Assembly: GCA_937873425.1 (NCBI GenBank)
Contig: CALMYE010000234.1
Span: 1 to 55,999 of the forward strand
From: an uncultured Sphingopyxis sp.
GTDB lineage: Bacteria > Pseudomonadota > Alphaproteobacteria > Sphingomonadales > Sphingomonadaceae
Reading direction: 5' to 3'
Length of the DNA stretch: 55,999 nucleotides
The notes under the pieces were generated by a model. That model searched no databases. It saw nothing but the letters and a program-made list of their open reading frames with translations, and had not been told where the DNA came from. Positions 46,707-54,016 of this stretch are shown here, one piece after another (the first letter of the stretch is position 1; the number at the start of each line of letters is the position of its first letter). A program made the translations under genes and the position numbers.

Positions 46707-48112
46707 GCATTTTCGAGCGCCCGAAACCGGCTGTTGCGAAAGTCGAAGGTCACGGGAATCTCGCCCCGCTTACCGGGGAGGCCCATGCGAACCTTGTTGA
46801 TGATGATCTTGGCCTCGTTTACGTCGAACCTGGGGCGGTGATAGGTGAGGCCGTAGTCCGCCTTGTTTGCCCAGTTCGCGCTGCCGCTGATTTCATAGAG
46901 GCCGGGAGGCCCCTTCGATCCGCCTTGCGGCTTCGACGGATGCGCGACCAGCCAGAAGGCCACGTCATACTGTTTGGCGAAGCGCTTGATCGCCCGTAGC
47001 GCGCGCGAGATGTAGTCCGTCTCGCTCTCGTCGCGTCGGCGCTTGTGCTCGATCTCGTTCCAAGGATCGAGGACCACCATCTTGCAGCCGTCCCGCACCA
47101 CCGCGATTCGCGCATAGTCGAGGATATCCTCCAGCGCCATTTCAGCGTCCTCATCCACCGACTGGGTGATGATCCTCACCCGGCCTTCGAGCATCTCATC
47201 GACGTCGGTCGTGTCCCATTTCGCCAGCTCGTGCTTTCCGCAGCCGATGATCGCCATCCGCAGGCCATCCCGCAGGATCGGCTTCACGTCCGTCTCGAAA
47301 CTGCCGACGCAGACCGGGAAATAGTTGGCGACCGCATGGCCGATGACGGCGTTCATGAAGGTGGATTTCCCCATGTTGGCATAGCCGGTGACAACCGTGA
47401 GCGTGCCGGGGACGATGCGGATATGGTCGTCGATGGGTTCGATCCCGATTGAGTAGGATCGGACTTCGCCGCGCTCGGGAAAATCTGACAGGCTGTAGAG
47501 GCCTCGGATTGGGTAGGGCTTTGCCTCGTTGAGCACCTGACAAACCCGCTCCTGCCCGTACTCGAGCAGGACTTCGTTGAGGTCTTTGGTCGGGAAGGGG
47601 TAGTCGATGAACCGACACCGATCGGCGCCGACGAGGCAGGCGATGTCGGCGGCAAGGTTCGCCCCCGGCTGATCCCCGTCCGTCGCAAGGATGAAGGTCG
47701 CAACCTCGTCCAGTTCGCGGAGGTGACGCCAGACCCATTCATAGCGCTTCGCCGTTTCCGGTTCCGCCGTCTGCGAGGCGGGCGCGCCGTTGGGGACCGA
47801 CACGACGAACCGGAAGCCACATTGCATCGCCACCAGGCCGTCCCATTCCCCCTCCACGATGATCACCGTCCCGCCCTTCGCTTCCGGGAGGCAGTCGGCG
47901 TTCCACAGCGACAGCGGGGCGTCGGGGTCCATGCGGTGCCGCTTCTCGCCCGTCTGGCGATACTTGTGGTTCACCGTCTCGCCCCTGTGGACGTAGGGCA
48001 CGGTAAGCCAGAAGCCGCTTCCGTCGCGCGTCGTCGCGATGCCCAGCTTCTCTGCCAACACCGGATCGAGGCCGCGAGCGGTCAGCCATTCCTGATGTTT
48101 CTCGTGAATCAT
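46703..48112 (-). CDS. Replicative primase-helicase, Toprim and DnaB-type domains
   Basis: 469 aa. Toprim domain with E87 in VIIVEGEWDGLV and the D145-G-D147 pair in ATDGDQPG; RecA-type helicase with Walker A GYANMGKST (243-251) and Walker B MVVLDPWNEIE. Layout as in T7 gp4/Twinkle. CAGGAG lies six bases upstream of ATG 48112. The zinc domain that such proteins carry at the N-terminus is encoded just upstream in another frame. Confidence 0.92.
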   Translation of the reverse strand: MIHEKHQEWLTARGLDPVLAEKLGIATTRDGSGFWLTVPYVHRGETVNHKYRQTGEKRHRMDPDAPLSLWNADCLPEAKGGTVIIVEGEWDGLVAMQCGFRFVVSVPNGAPASQTAEPETAKRYEWVWRHLRELDEVATFILATDGDQPGANLAADIACLVGADRCRFIDYPFPTKDLNEVLLEYGQERVCQVLNEAKPYPIRGLYSLSDFPERGEVRSYSIGIEPIDDHIRIVPGTLTVVTGYANMGKSTFMNAVIGHAVANYFPVCVGSFETDVKPILRDGLRMAIIGCGKHELAKWDTTDVDEMLEGRVRIITQSVDEDAEMALEDILDYARIAVVRDGCKMVVLDPWNEIEHKRRRDESETDYISRALRAIKRFAKQYDVAFWLVAHPSKPQGGSKGPPGLYEISGSANWANKADYGLTYHRPRFDVNEAKIIINKVRMGLPGKRGEIPVTFDFRNSRFRALENA

Positions 48113-48260
48113 TCTTCGCTCCTGAAAATCCGCAGTTGTGGCAAAACCAGACGAGGCCTTGGTGATCCCGGCTCACCGACAGGCACGGGTCGCGCTTGTT
48201 CTTTCGCCCGTCGCTGCACTCGGGGCAGCGCTGCTTGCCGGGGCGGGTCGGCTCCCACAT
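47739..48260 (-). CDS. Zinc-binding primase domain, separated from the helicase by frame
   Basis: Starts MWEPTRPGKQRCPECSDGRK at ATG 48260, then WFCHNCGFSG: a four-Cys ribbon like the zinc domain of T7 gp4. Only the first ~50 residues are credible; the frame then runs on through the helicase gene as arginine-rich shadow to 47739. Deleting one T in the TTTT near 48133 would fuse it to the helicase as CHNCGFQERRMIHEKH. A natural split or an indel are both possible. Confidence 0.6.
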   Translation of the reverse strand: MWEPTRPGKQRCPECSDGRKNKRDPCLSVSRDHQGLVWFCHNCGFSGAKNDSRETSGMADRSRPRSGVGREAGHRDDARRKRLLAYRALRPQGRDGEPQVSPDGREAAPHGPRRPAVAVERRLPPGSEGRDGDHRGGGMGRPGGDAMWLPVRRVGPQRRARLADGGTGNGEAL

Positions 48261-48880
48261 CAGCAAAACCCGGTGAACGAGTCTTCCGACCGCGCCCCTC
48301 CCCGCAATGTCGCTTCGATGTATGTTGGTGGATCGACCGCCCGAGCGACCTGCGACGACGTGATCGCCGCAGCCACCTCTCCTTGTGTCCGCCCCTTGCA
48401 CCACTTGCCTATGCGGGCGCCCGGATCGCCTTTGACGAAGGGCGCGAGATAGGCTTTGGCATTGGCCCAGAACTGAGCATCTGCATCGGGCGCAGCCCCT
48501 ATTCCGTTAGGAATAGGAACTTCTGTATCTGCTTCTGTATCTGGGGGCGTTTCTGAAACGTTCCGTTTTGTGCGATGTTTGCGAACGCGATCTGTGGAAG
48601 TACCAGATTTATATTGCCTTTTCTTCCAGCCATGCGGTTCGTAACCATGCTCTAAAGGGTCTATCAACGACGCCCTTATAAGGTCATCAAGCCCCCTTAA
48701 GAGATGGTCTAAGCGCCTCTTAAGCATGTGTTTGAGGTCGTCCGCCGGGGGAATATGCCCTCCATTTTCGGCGGCGACGGACAGCATCTCGACCCACAGG
48801 CGGAACTGCGCGTCGGTCAGTCTGGCGACCTTTGGATGCCGCATCGCATCGGCGTAGAAGCGGAACCAGCGCGCACTCAT
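48260..48880 (-). CDS. Replication initiator-type (O-like) protein
   Basis: 206 aa from ATG 48880. ARWFRFYADAMRHPKVARLT and LTDAQFRLWVEMLSVAAENG form a winged-helix-like N-terminal region as in phage replication proteins; a variable Pro/Thr-rich linker and a C-terminal WCKGRTQGEVAAAI region follow. Position before the primase-helicase fits a DNA-binding initiator or loader. Stop overlaps the zinc gene start (TGATG). Confidence 0.72.
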   Translation of the reverse strand: MSARWFRFYADAMRHPKVARLTDAQFRLWVEMLSVAAENGGHIPPADDLKHMLKRRLDHLLRGLDDLIRASLIDPLEHGYEPHGWKKRQYKSGTSTDRVRKHRTKRNVSETPPDTEADTEVPIPNGIGAAPDADAQFWANAKAYLAPFVKGDPGARIGKWCKGRTQGEVAAAITSSQVARAVDPPTYIEATLRGGARSEDSFTGFC

Positions 48881-49053
48881 GGCAGCCTCGCGAAGGTGAT
48901 TTGCATGTCCGCCCATGCCTCAGCGCGAGCCGCCATGAACAACGTGTTCTGCTTGAGCGCGGGCTTCTCGATCCCGGCTTTGACGAAGACGGTCCAAAGC
49001 TCGAACGCCTCTTCTGCGGCCCGCTTCACAGCGCGTTGCTCTTTGACTGTCAT
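48877..49053 (-). CDS. Small helical phage protein
   Basis: 58 aa from ATG 49053, MTVKEQRAVKRAAEEAFELW. Basic helices; no domain. Overlaps both neighbours by four bases. Confidence 0.55.
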   Translation of the reverse strand: MTVKEQRAVKRAAEEAFELWTVFVKAGIEKPALKQNTLFMAARAEAWADMQITFARLP

Positions 49054-49184
49054 GGCAGCAACTCGCCATAGAGCGTTCTGGCGATCAACTTTCGAGCCTG
49101 CGTAGCGATGCTGTCGCAGTTGAAAGTGCTGGAAATCAGGGTGTTTCCATTGTCGAAAATCTGCATATCGAGGTCGGTCGGCAT
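49050..49184 (-). CDS. 44-aa phage protein of unknown function
   Basis: MPTDLDMQIFDNGNTLISST from ATG 49184, ending ARTLYGELLP. It begins at the stop of the nuclease gene and overlaps the next start. Unknown. Confidence 0.5.
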   Translation of the reverse strand: MPTDLDMQIFDNGNTLISSTFNCDSIATQARKLIARTLYGELLP

Positions 49185-49642
49185 CAGAACCGCTCCTCTG
49201 CCCAACCGCTGGCCCGGCTCTGCCAGCCATTGGCGACGAGGAACGCCACAAGCGTAAGCAGGCTGCGGAACACGCCGCATAGGTGCCCATTGGCAGTCAG
49301 GTCATTGAGCTTGGCGAACTGGTCCGGGGAGACGTCGGATAGCGCCTTGATCTCCGCACGGCATACCCTGCCAGCGTTCGGGCCGATGCCGTCGATGATG
49401 AGGTCAGGATAGCCCGCCGCGGTTCCCTCCTGCACGGCCCGGCCCCGCGCCGCCTTGCTCGGCGTCCAAGTCCCATTCGGCACCGCCGCGACCATGCACG
49501 GCACTATCAGCGGCAGGCTTGTGACGATGCCCGCCTGTATGGATATTTCGGAGACGCGGCGACCATAGGCATCGCGAGCGATATGCGGCTCGTCGAAGTG
49601 CCAGGGCGCGGCGCGGCAGGAGGCTATCGGGACATAGGTCAC
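49184..49642 (-). CDS. VRR-NUC/PD-(D/E)XK nuclease
   Basis: 152 aa. PDLIIDGIG...CRAEIKALSDVSPDQ gives the PD...ExK core of VRR-NUC-type nucleases, with the QFAKLNDLTANGHLCGVFRS tail. Such phage enzymes resolve or nick recombination intermediates. The N-terminal ~60 residues may be a separate domain. Confidence 0.7.
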   Translation of the reverse strand: MTYVPIASCRAAPWHFDEPHIARDAYGRRVSEISIQAGIVTSLPLIVPCMVAAVPNGTWTPSKAARGRAVQEGTAAGYPDLIIDGIGPNAGRVCRAEIKALSDVSPDQFAKLNDLTANGHLCGVFRSLLTLVAFLVANGWQSRASGWAEERF

Positions 49643-49797
49643 CCCATCGCCTCCAGCCTCTCGGCGAGGTCGGGCCGTCCAGCGTCCAGCGCCATGCTGA
49701 TAGCCTTAGACCGCACCGCACGACGGTGAGAGGAGACATAGCGTCCGGACTCGTCGCGCAGGGGCTTGGGCTTGCGGGAGAAGGGCCAGCGGATCAT
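49639..49797 (-). CDS. 52-aa basic phage protein
   Basis: MIRWPFSRKPKPLRDESGRY, then an amphipathic helix. Overlaps the CII-like gene by four bases. Unknown function. Confidence 0.5.
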   Translation of the reverse strand: MIRWPFSRKPKPLRDESGRYVSSHRRAVRSKAISMALDAGRPDLAERLEAMG

Positions 49798-50270
49798 GCG
49801 GCTAGCCTTTCGATCTCGGCAATAACCTCCGCGAGCCGACGCTTGAGCGCCCGCAGGTCGGGAAGCATGTCCAGTTGTTCGGTGTGGATTTCCTTCGCGC
49901 CGCCCGGCCCGGCAGGGTCGCGGGCTTCGGCAATCTTGAGGTTCACTCGCCCGACGAGCGGCAGCAAATCCGTGACATTTCCGCCGCCGAGTGGTAAAAG
50001 GGCGGCGCCGACGAGATGCGCGAACGGGTCCAGAGTGCAGGGGCCGTAGGCGTTGCCGAGCCGCTTCAAGAAGGTCGGCGACAGGTCCGCTTTCTTGTTC
50101 GCCGCGTTGCTGATCGTGCCGAGCGAAACACCGATCGTTTCGGCAATATCGACAAGCGTCTGGTCGTGGTCCCGCTGAATGTTAAGCAGGATTTTCGCCA
50201 CCGCCTTGCGGTAGTCCTCTGTTTCCTCGACAGCGTTGACGCGCAAGACGTTACGCGGGCTGGTCGCCAT
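49794..50270 (-). CDS. Helix-turn-helix regulator (CII-like position)
   Basis: 158 aa from ATG 50270 with GGAGG seven bases upstream. The DNA-binding region is QTLVDIAETIGVSLGTISNA, an XRE/CII-type helix-turn-helix; the C-terminal LRALKRRLAEVIAEIERLAA helix may drive oligomerisation. Location downstream of the Cro-like gene suggests an early regulator, comparable to CII. Confidence 0.68.
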   Translation of the reverse strand: MATSPRNVLRVNAVEETEDYRKAVAKILLNIQRDHDQTLVDIAETIGVSLGTISNAANKKADLSPTFLKRLGNAYGPCTLDPFAHLVGAALLPLGGGNVTDLLPLVGRVNLKIAEARDPAGPGGAKEIHTEQLDMLPDLRALKRRLAEVIAEIERLAA

Positions 50271-50280
50271 AGTGGCCTCC

Positions 50281-50583
50281 ATGGACAGGGATGAAAGTGA
50301 AGGGCGGGGCAACCCCGCCTCGCCCGAAACCGACAAGGACAACGCGAGGGCGCGCCTCATCGGGGAACTGGTGCAGGAGATCGTCTCCGGGCTGGGGCCG
50401 GATAAGGCGATCATGCCCGATGGGTTTGTCACGTTGCCCCTGCCCGCTGGGGATGCGAGCAGGGGCGTCCGTGGTGGACCTCGGGGAGATCATGCGGCGA
50501 CTTCGGCCGAAGGGCCGACCATGTATTTGGGCGGCAGCGGGATCGTCTGCCCGTCATTCGGTCTCCAAATGTGGAGACAATAG
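50281..50583 (+). CDS. Possible antisense-strand small protein
   Basis: 100 aa, MDRDESEGRGNPASPETDKD. Codon use is consistent with coding, and it fills 50281-50489 where the - strand shows no gene, but it ends inside the convergent gene at 50490. No clear ribosome site. Kept at low confidence. Confidence 0.3.
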   Translation: MDRDESEGRGNPASPETDKDNARARLIGELVQEIVSGLGPDKAIMPDGFVTLPLPAGDASRGVRGGPRGDHAATSAEGPTMYLGGSGIVCPSFGLQMWRQ

Positions 50584-50876
50584 GGGTGGATGCTGATATG
50601 GTCGGAGACGGCGACGTGAAGCTGGAAGCAGACCTCATCGTCGCGGAAGAACAGCCGCTTGACATGCTCCATCTCGGGCCAGTTGGGGCAGCGGCTCTTG
50701 CGGCTGACCGAAACATGGTCCCATCCATCGCCGCTGCTGGCGATGACGCGCATGTCCTGCCGGTCGGTCGGCGATGGGATCGTGAAAACCCCGCAAGTGC
50801 CATCGCCCGCCCAGCCATAGGCTGCCAGCCCGTTCGCGACATCGCGGAACCTGTCGAGTTCGCGCAAGTCCCTCAT
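50490..50876 (-). CDS. Phage protein of the DUF7694-like type
   Basis: 128 aa. LDRFRDVANGLAAYGWAGDG and CGVFTIPSPTDRQDMRVIAS, then HVSVSRKSRCPNWPEMEHVK, resemble a family of small phage proteins of unknown function found next to early regulators. Full-length and soluble. Confidence 0.62.
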   Translation of the reverse strand: MRDLRELDRFRDVANGLAAYGWAGDGTCGVFTIPSPTDRQDMRVIASSGDGWDHVSVSRKSRCPNWPEMEHVKRLFFRDDEVCFQLHVAVSDHISIHPYCLHIWRPNDGQTIPLPPKYMVGPSAEVAA

Positions 50877-51109
50877 GCTGCTTCACCTTGTTGGGTGGGG
50901 GTGGGGGCAACCCAAGGCTCGACAGCTTCGAGCGTGTCGATTTGCTCGTCCGTCAGCCCAGCGATCAGCGAATGTCGCCAGCCAGTCTTGCGAAAAATGT
51001 GGATGGCGAGCGGGCGCGAAGGCTTGCGCGCCCCACTGAGAACCTCGCTGGCGTAGGACGGACTGATGCCCGCCTCACGCGCCAGTTCCGATGTCTTGGG
51101 CTTTTCCAT
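50873..51109 (-). CDS. Cro-like helix-turn-helix regulator
   Basis: 78 aa from ATG 51109, MEKPKTSELAREAGISPSYA; the helix-turn-helix is TSELAREAGISPSYASEVLS. First gene of the leftward early operon. Its promoter, with -35 TTGACG (51144-51139 on the - strand), has operator O1 between the promoter hexamers. It probably opposes the repressor at 51204. Confidence 0.78.
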   Translation of the reverse strand: MEKPKTSELAREAGISPSYASEVLSGARKPSRPLAIHIFRKTGWRHSLIAGLTDEQIDTLEAVEPWVAPTPTQQGEAA

Positions 51110-51117
51110 GCCCAATA

Positions 51118-51203
51118 ATTCGCATCACGCGAATTTTTCGTCAAGGCATTTTATTCGCATGGCGCGTAATGACGCTTTGGACAGCGATTTGTATCATGCG
51201 AAT
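51118..51203. promoter_or_regulatory. Lysogeny switch: three 17-bp operators
   Basis: O1 51118-51134 ATTCGC-ATCAC-GCGAAT (perfect arms), O2 51153-51169 ATTCGC-ATGGC-GCGTAA (imperfect), O3 51187-51203 ATTTGT-ATCAT-GCGAAT. Starts are 35 and 34 bases apart. O1 sits in the spacer of the leftward promoter; O3 ends one base before the repressor ATG. Confidence 0.82.
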
Positions 51204-51545
51204 ATGGCTAGGAAGTCGGCAAAATCCAAGGGCATCGGGCCAGAGCAACCAAACTGGTTTTTGCCCGAGTGGATGAAGGTCAAACGCGTCACGCAAGCCA
51301 AGCTCGCAAGGGCTTGCGATTGGACAAACAGCACGATGCACGGCATTTATCATGGGCGCACTGAATATTACCGAGAGATCGTCAATCTGCTCGCTTCGAA
51401 GTTGAATATCGAGCCGCATGAACTGCTGATGCACCCTGATAGGGCCATGGCCATCAGGCGGTTCGAGCAGAGCGTAAAAGCCGAGGCGATTAAACTGGTC
51501 CACAACGCGGATGAAACTGTCGAGAGAACGGGCACCGATAATTAA
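51204..51545 (+). CDS. Phage repressor, helix-turn-helix, without peptidase domain
   Basis: 113 aa from ATG 51204, MARKSAKSKGIGPEQPNWFL. The helix-turn-helix is AKLARACDWTNSTMHGIYHG, an XRE-like domain; the C-terminal ~40 residues are helical. There is no S24/LexA-like domain, so RecA-driven self-cleavage is not expected. ATG lies at the O3 edge, with -10-like TATCAT at 51192, so the mRNA may be leaderless. An earlier ATG (51159) is inside O2. Confidence 0.7.
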   Translation: MARKSAKSKGIGPEQPNWFLPEWMKVKRVTQAKLARACDWTNSTMHGIYHGRTEYYREIVNLLASKLNIEPHELLMHPDRAMAIRRFEQSVKAEAIKLVHNADETVERTGTDN

Positions 51546-51563
51546 CCTTGGGGGAGGGAATGG

Positions 51564-52211
51564 ATGTCGAGCGGTTCGGTTCGGAAGGCGGCTTTGGTAG
51601 CCATGTTAATGGCAGGCGCAGGGCAGGCGCAGGCTTTCCAGAAACCTGAGAAGCTCTCGAAAGCCGAACGGGCCGCCGCGCTTCTAACTAGCCAGCAGGT
51701 CGCCGCGCGGGTCAAGATCACCGGCACGAGTGAACTTGACCCTGTTATGTGGATATCGACAGAGCCTTTCCTCGAACATCGATACGCTACCGATAAATTC
51801 TGGCGCGCCATGATCAATAAAGAAACCGGGGCCGTCACCTATCAGGTCTATTTCAAGCTGCAAACTCCCCGCTCTCAGCGGCTCTCGAAGCTCACCTACG
51901 CAATCGGAGGCAGGCTGCAATCAATCCCTCTCACCCGTATCCATTTCGATGTCAGTTGCCACCGCTACGGTTGCACTCATTATGAGGATTTCATTGGCGA
52001 GTTCCCCAAAGAGCACGTGGAAGAAATGGCCAATGCGGCAAATTCGACGGACACGTCTGTGACGGTAAAGGTTTTTGGAGACTTGGTCACGGGAGAGGAG
52101 ACGGCTTTCTTTCGGACTGAGCTTGCTGGCCTCTTGATAGCCACTGAGGCGCGAGCTGCGGAGTATGTGCAGCCGGCGCATTCCGGCGATGCTGCCCCTG
52201 CACCTGAATAG
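51564..52211 (+). CDS. Secreted (periplasmic) protein, probable lysogenic conversion gene
   Basis: 215 aa with a Sec signal peptide (MSSGSVRKAALVAMLMAGAG, then AQAF). The mature part is mixed alpha/beta with a Cys pair (VSCHRYGCTHY) that may be disulphide-bonded. No known domain. It follows the repressor by 18 bases on the same strand, so it is likely expressed in the lysogen. Confidence 0.65.
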   Translation: MSSGSVRKAALVAMLMAGAGQAQAFQKPEKLSKAERAAALLTSQQVAARVKITGTSELDPVMWISTEPFLEHRYATDKFWRAMINKETGAVTYQVYFKLQTPRSQRLSKLTYAIGGRLQSIPLTRIHFDVSCHRYGCTHYEDFIGEFPKEHVEEMANAANSTDTSVTVKVFGDLVTGEETAFFRTELAGLLIATEARAAEYVQPAHSGDAAPAPE

Positions 52212-52222
52212 CGAGCCACCCC

Positions 52223-52423
52223 ATGCCCCTACGCGCCGATCTTGAGCTAGCAGCGATAACCCTGCCTCTGGACGTGGTCCTAGAGGTGATAACCGCGGCA
52301 AAGGGCAAGCTGTCGGAAGAGACCGAGGCCCTGCTCAAGATCGAGGTCGCACACATCCTCTATTCCGTGCCTCGGATTGAGAAAGAGGTGATGGACGCGA
52401 TCTTCAAAGAGACGTTCGGCTGA
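52223..52423 (+). CDS. Small acidic phage protein
   Basis: 66 aa, MPLRADLELAAITLPLDVVL, mostly helical. It follows the secreted protein by 11 bases and probably shares its transcript. Unknown function. Confidence 0.5.
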   Translation: MPLRADLELAAITLPLDVVLEVITAAKGKLSEETEALLKIEVAHILYSVPRIEKEVMDAIFKETFG

Positions 52424-52678
52424 GCGGTATTGGAAGGGGCATAGGTGTTGACGCCCGCGGCATGGCGTCGGCGCGACCGCGGCGCGGGAACATTCCACCG
52501 CGGCGAACGTTGGCTCAGTAAGGAATATCCGGATTTGGGTGCGGGTCTGATCAATTCCGCACCGACACGGGAGATGCGTAACTGATTTGTGCGCTGCGGT
52601 CAATTCATTGTATGTCAACCGCGACGCGTCACAATGCGTCAACACAGGCACACCACTGGAATAGAAAGGAGGAACATA
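52424..52678. other. Gap with possible promoter upstream of membrane protein genes
   Basis: 255 bases with no credible gene. A TTGTGC - 18 bases - TATGTC pair ends about 70 bases before the gene at 52679 and could be its promoter. A GCGTCA-CAAT-GCGTCA direct repeat lies between them. Confidence 0.35.
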
Positions 52679-52873
52679 ATGTCAAAAGCTCAGGCAAAGG
52701 GAGTGTTTCGTCCTCAGGGGCTTGCTGTCGTGCTGGGGATGGGGGCCCTTTCTGTAGCAATCGTTGGCCTGCTCGCCGCCTTCGCTGGGTTTAGTCTAAA
52801 CTCACTCAGCGAACTGGCGATAGCAGGTGTCGGGATGCTTGGAGGAGCCAAGGCCGTTCTAGCAGCCGCTTGA
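52679..52873 (+). CDS. Small two-TM protein
   Basis: 64 aa, MSKAQAKGVFRPQGLAVVLG, with AAAGGAGG just upstream. Two hydrophobic helices (GLAVVLGMGALSVAIVGLLA; ELAIAGVGMLGGAKAVLAAA). Similar to holin-like or superinfection-exclusion peptides, but no family match. Confidence 0.6.
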   Translation: MSKAQAKGVFRPQGLAVVLGMGALSVAIVGLLAAFAGFSLNSLSELAIAGVGMLGGAKAVLAAA

Positions 52874-53226
52874 ACGCCTTCACCCATCATTATGCTCCGC
52901 ATACGGCGGAAGCGATCTACGGTGTAACAATCGTCAGCGCCGTTATTTTTGCCTCGGTCGGGGCTATTGTCTCGTGGTGGAAGGGCTGCGGCTTCCAGCC
53001 CGTCCACGTCATCATGCAGTGCGGTAGCGGCGCCACTTTCCCGGTGTTTGTATTGATGCCGTTCGTCCCCTTTGACGGGCATCTAATCGAAACGATGGCC
53101 CAATCCTGGGTAACTGTGGGCATCGCTGGCTTGCTCGGGGCCGGGGTTGCCATTTATGCCCTCTTTCAGCCCCCCAACGGCAATGGACCGTTAGGAAACC
53201 CACCAAAGCCCAACGGCACTGGGTAG
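52870..53226 (+). CDS. Three-TM membrane protein
   Basis: 118 aa from a TTG at 52870 that overlaps the preceding stop. Three hydrophobic segments (IYGVTIVSAVIFASVGAIVS; GATFPVFVLMPFVPF; VTVGIAGLLGAGVAIYALF) and a Pro/Asn/Gly-rich tail. Coupled to the two-TM gene, so the pair may form one membrane complex, perhaps against superinfection. Confidence 0.55.
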   Translation: MNAFTHHYAPHTAEAIYGVTIVSAVIFASVGAIVSWWKGCGFQPVHVIMQCGSGATFPVFVLMPFVPFDGHLIETMAQSWVTVGIAGLLGAGVAIYALFQPPNGNGPLGNPPKPNGTG

Positions 53227-53254
53227 GCCCCAACACCGCTGAAAACGTTTTCAC

Positions 53255-53283
53255 CCCGCCCGAGCAATCCGGCGGGGGTTTTT
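53255..53283 (+). terminator. Intrinsic terminator of the lysogeny operon
   Basis: CCCGCC (53255-53260), ten-base loop, GGCGGG (53271-53276), then a T-run. It ends the repressor-side + transcript and stands 20 bases before the convergent gene at 53303. Confidence 0.85.
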
Positions 53284-53302
53284 GTGTGGGGTGGGGAGGG
53301 GG

Positions 53303-53767
53303 CTACTCCGCGTTCATCCGGTCGCGGCTCGAAGTGATCGTCGCCTTCAAGCTTTGCAAGGCCGCTATATCCTCGGCGGTCGGCGGCACCCCCTCTTGCG
53401 CGGCTTCGAGAAACTCATCCACCATCACGTCGAGAAGTTCCAATTGTTGGCCGACGCGCTCGCTCAACGCCTCCGACCGGGCAGTCAATTTCGCGATTCT
53501 CGCGGCGGCTCGACGTTCAAACATCGTTTGGATGACCGCTGCTGTCGCCATCGCAGCACCAATCGCCACGATCCATTGAACGATGCCTGACACCGACCAG
53601 CCCATCCCTTGGATTGCCGAGTGAATTGGTTGAGCAATGTAGGTCAACGCCAAATTTGCTGCAACACCGATAGCCGCGAGGCCGACCGTGGCGGTCAAAA
53701 CCCTTGTCGGCCACTTTCCCCAATGCTCCTCGAACTTGTCGAGGAAACCGCCAAGCCCAAAATCCAT
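53303..53767 (-). CDS. Membrane protein with C-terminal coiled coil
   Basis: 154 aa from ATG 53767 (GGAGG nine bases upstream), MDFGLGGFLDKFEEHWGKWP. Two TMs (VLTATVGLAAIGVAANLALT; VQWIVAIGAAMATAAVIQTM) and a heptad-rich C-terminus. Transcribed leftward from the second operator site, so it is probably under repressor control. Earlier ATGs at 53851 and 53881 would start near or in the operators. Confidence 0.6.
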   Translation of the reverse strand: MDFGLGGFLDKFEEHWGKWPTRVLTATVGLAAIGVAANLALTYIAQPIHSAIQGMGWSVSGIVQWIVAIGAAMATAAVIQTMFERRAAARIAKLTARSEALSERVGQQLELLDVMVDEFLEAAQEGVPPTAEDIAALQSLKATITSSRDRMNAE

Positions 53768-53870
53768 GATCAACCGCCTCCCCAATGCAGCACATAGCGC
53801 GAGGGGCAGGGCGAGCGGAGTCATTTTCTCCGGCTGAGCTGTCGGCGTCATGCGAGGGGTGTAGCATGAT

Positions 53871-53921
53871 ATTCGCGTCATGCGAACTTTTTTGTTGACT
53901 GATAATTCGCGTTATGCGAAC
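53871..53921. promoter_or_regulatory. Second operator site: two 17-bp operators
   Basis: O4 53871-53887 ATTCGC-GTCAT-GCGAAC and O5 53905-53921 ATTCGC-GTTAT-GCGAAC, 34 bases apart. A rightward -35 TTGACT (53895-53900) lies just before O5, the same arrangement as TTGACG and O1 at the lysogeny switch. A weaker half-site (GGCGTCATGCGA) is at about 53844. Confidence 0.82.
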
Positions 53922-54016
53922 ACACTCCCATCACCCGCCGATCTCTCCGGACGAAGAAGCGGGTGACGGGGAGCCTTTCGGGTTCCTCTTTCGGAAACGG
54001 ATTGAAGGAAAGCCCG

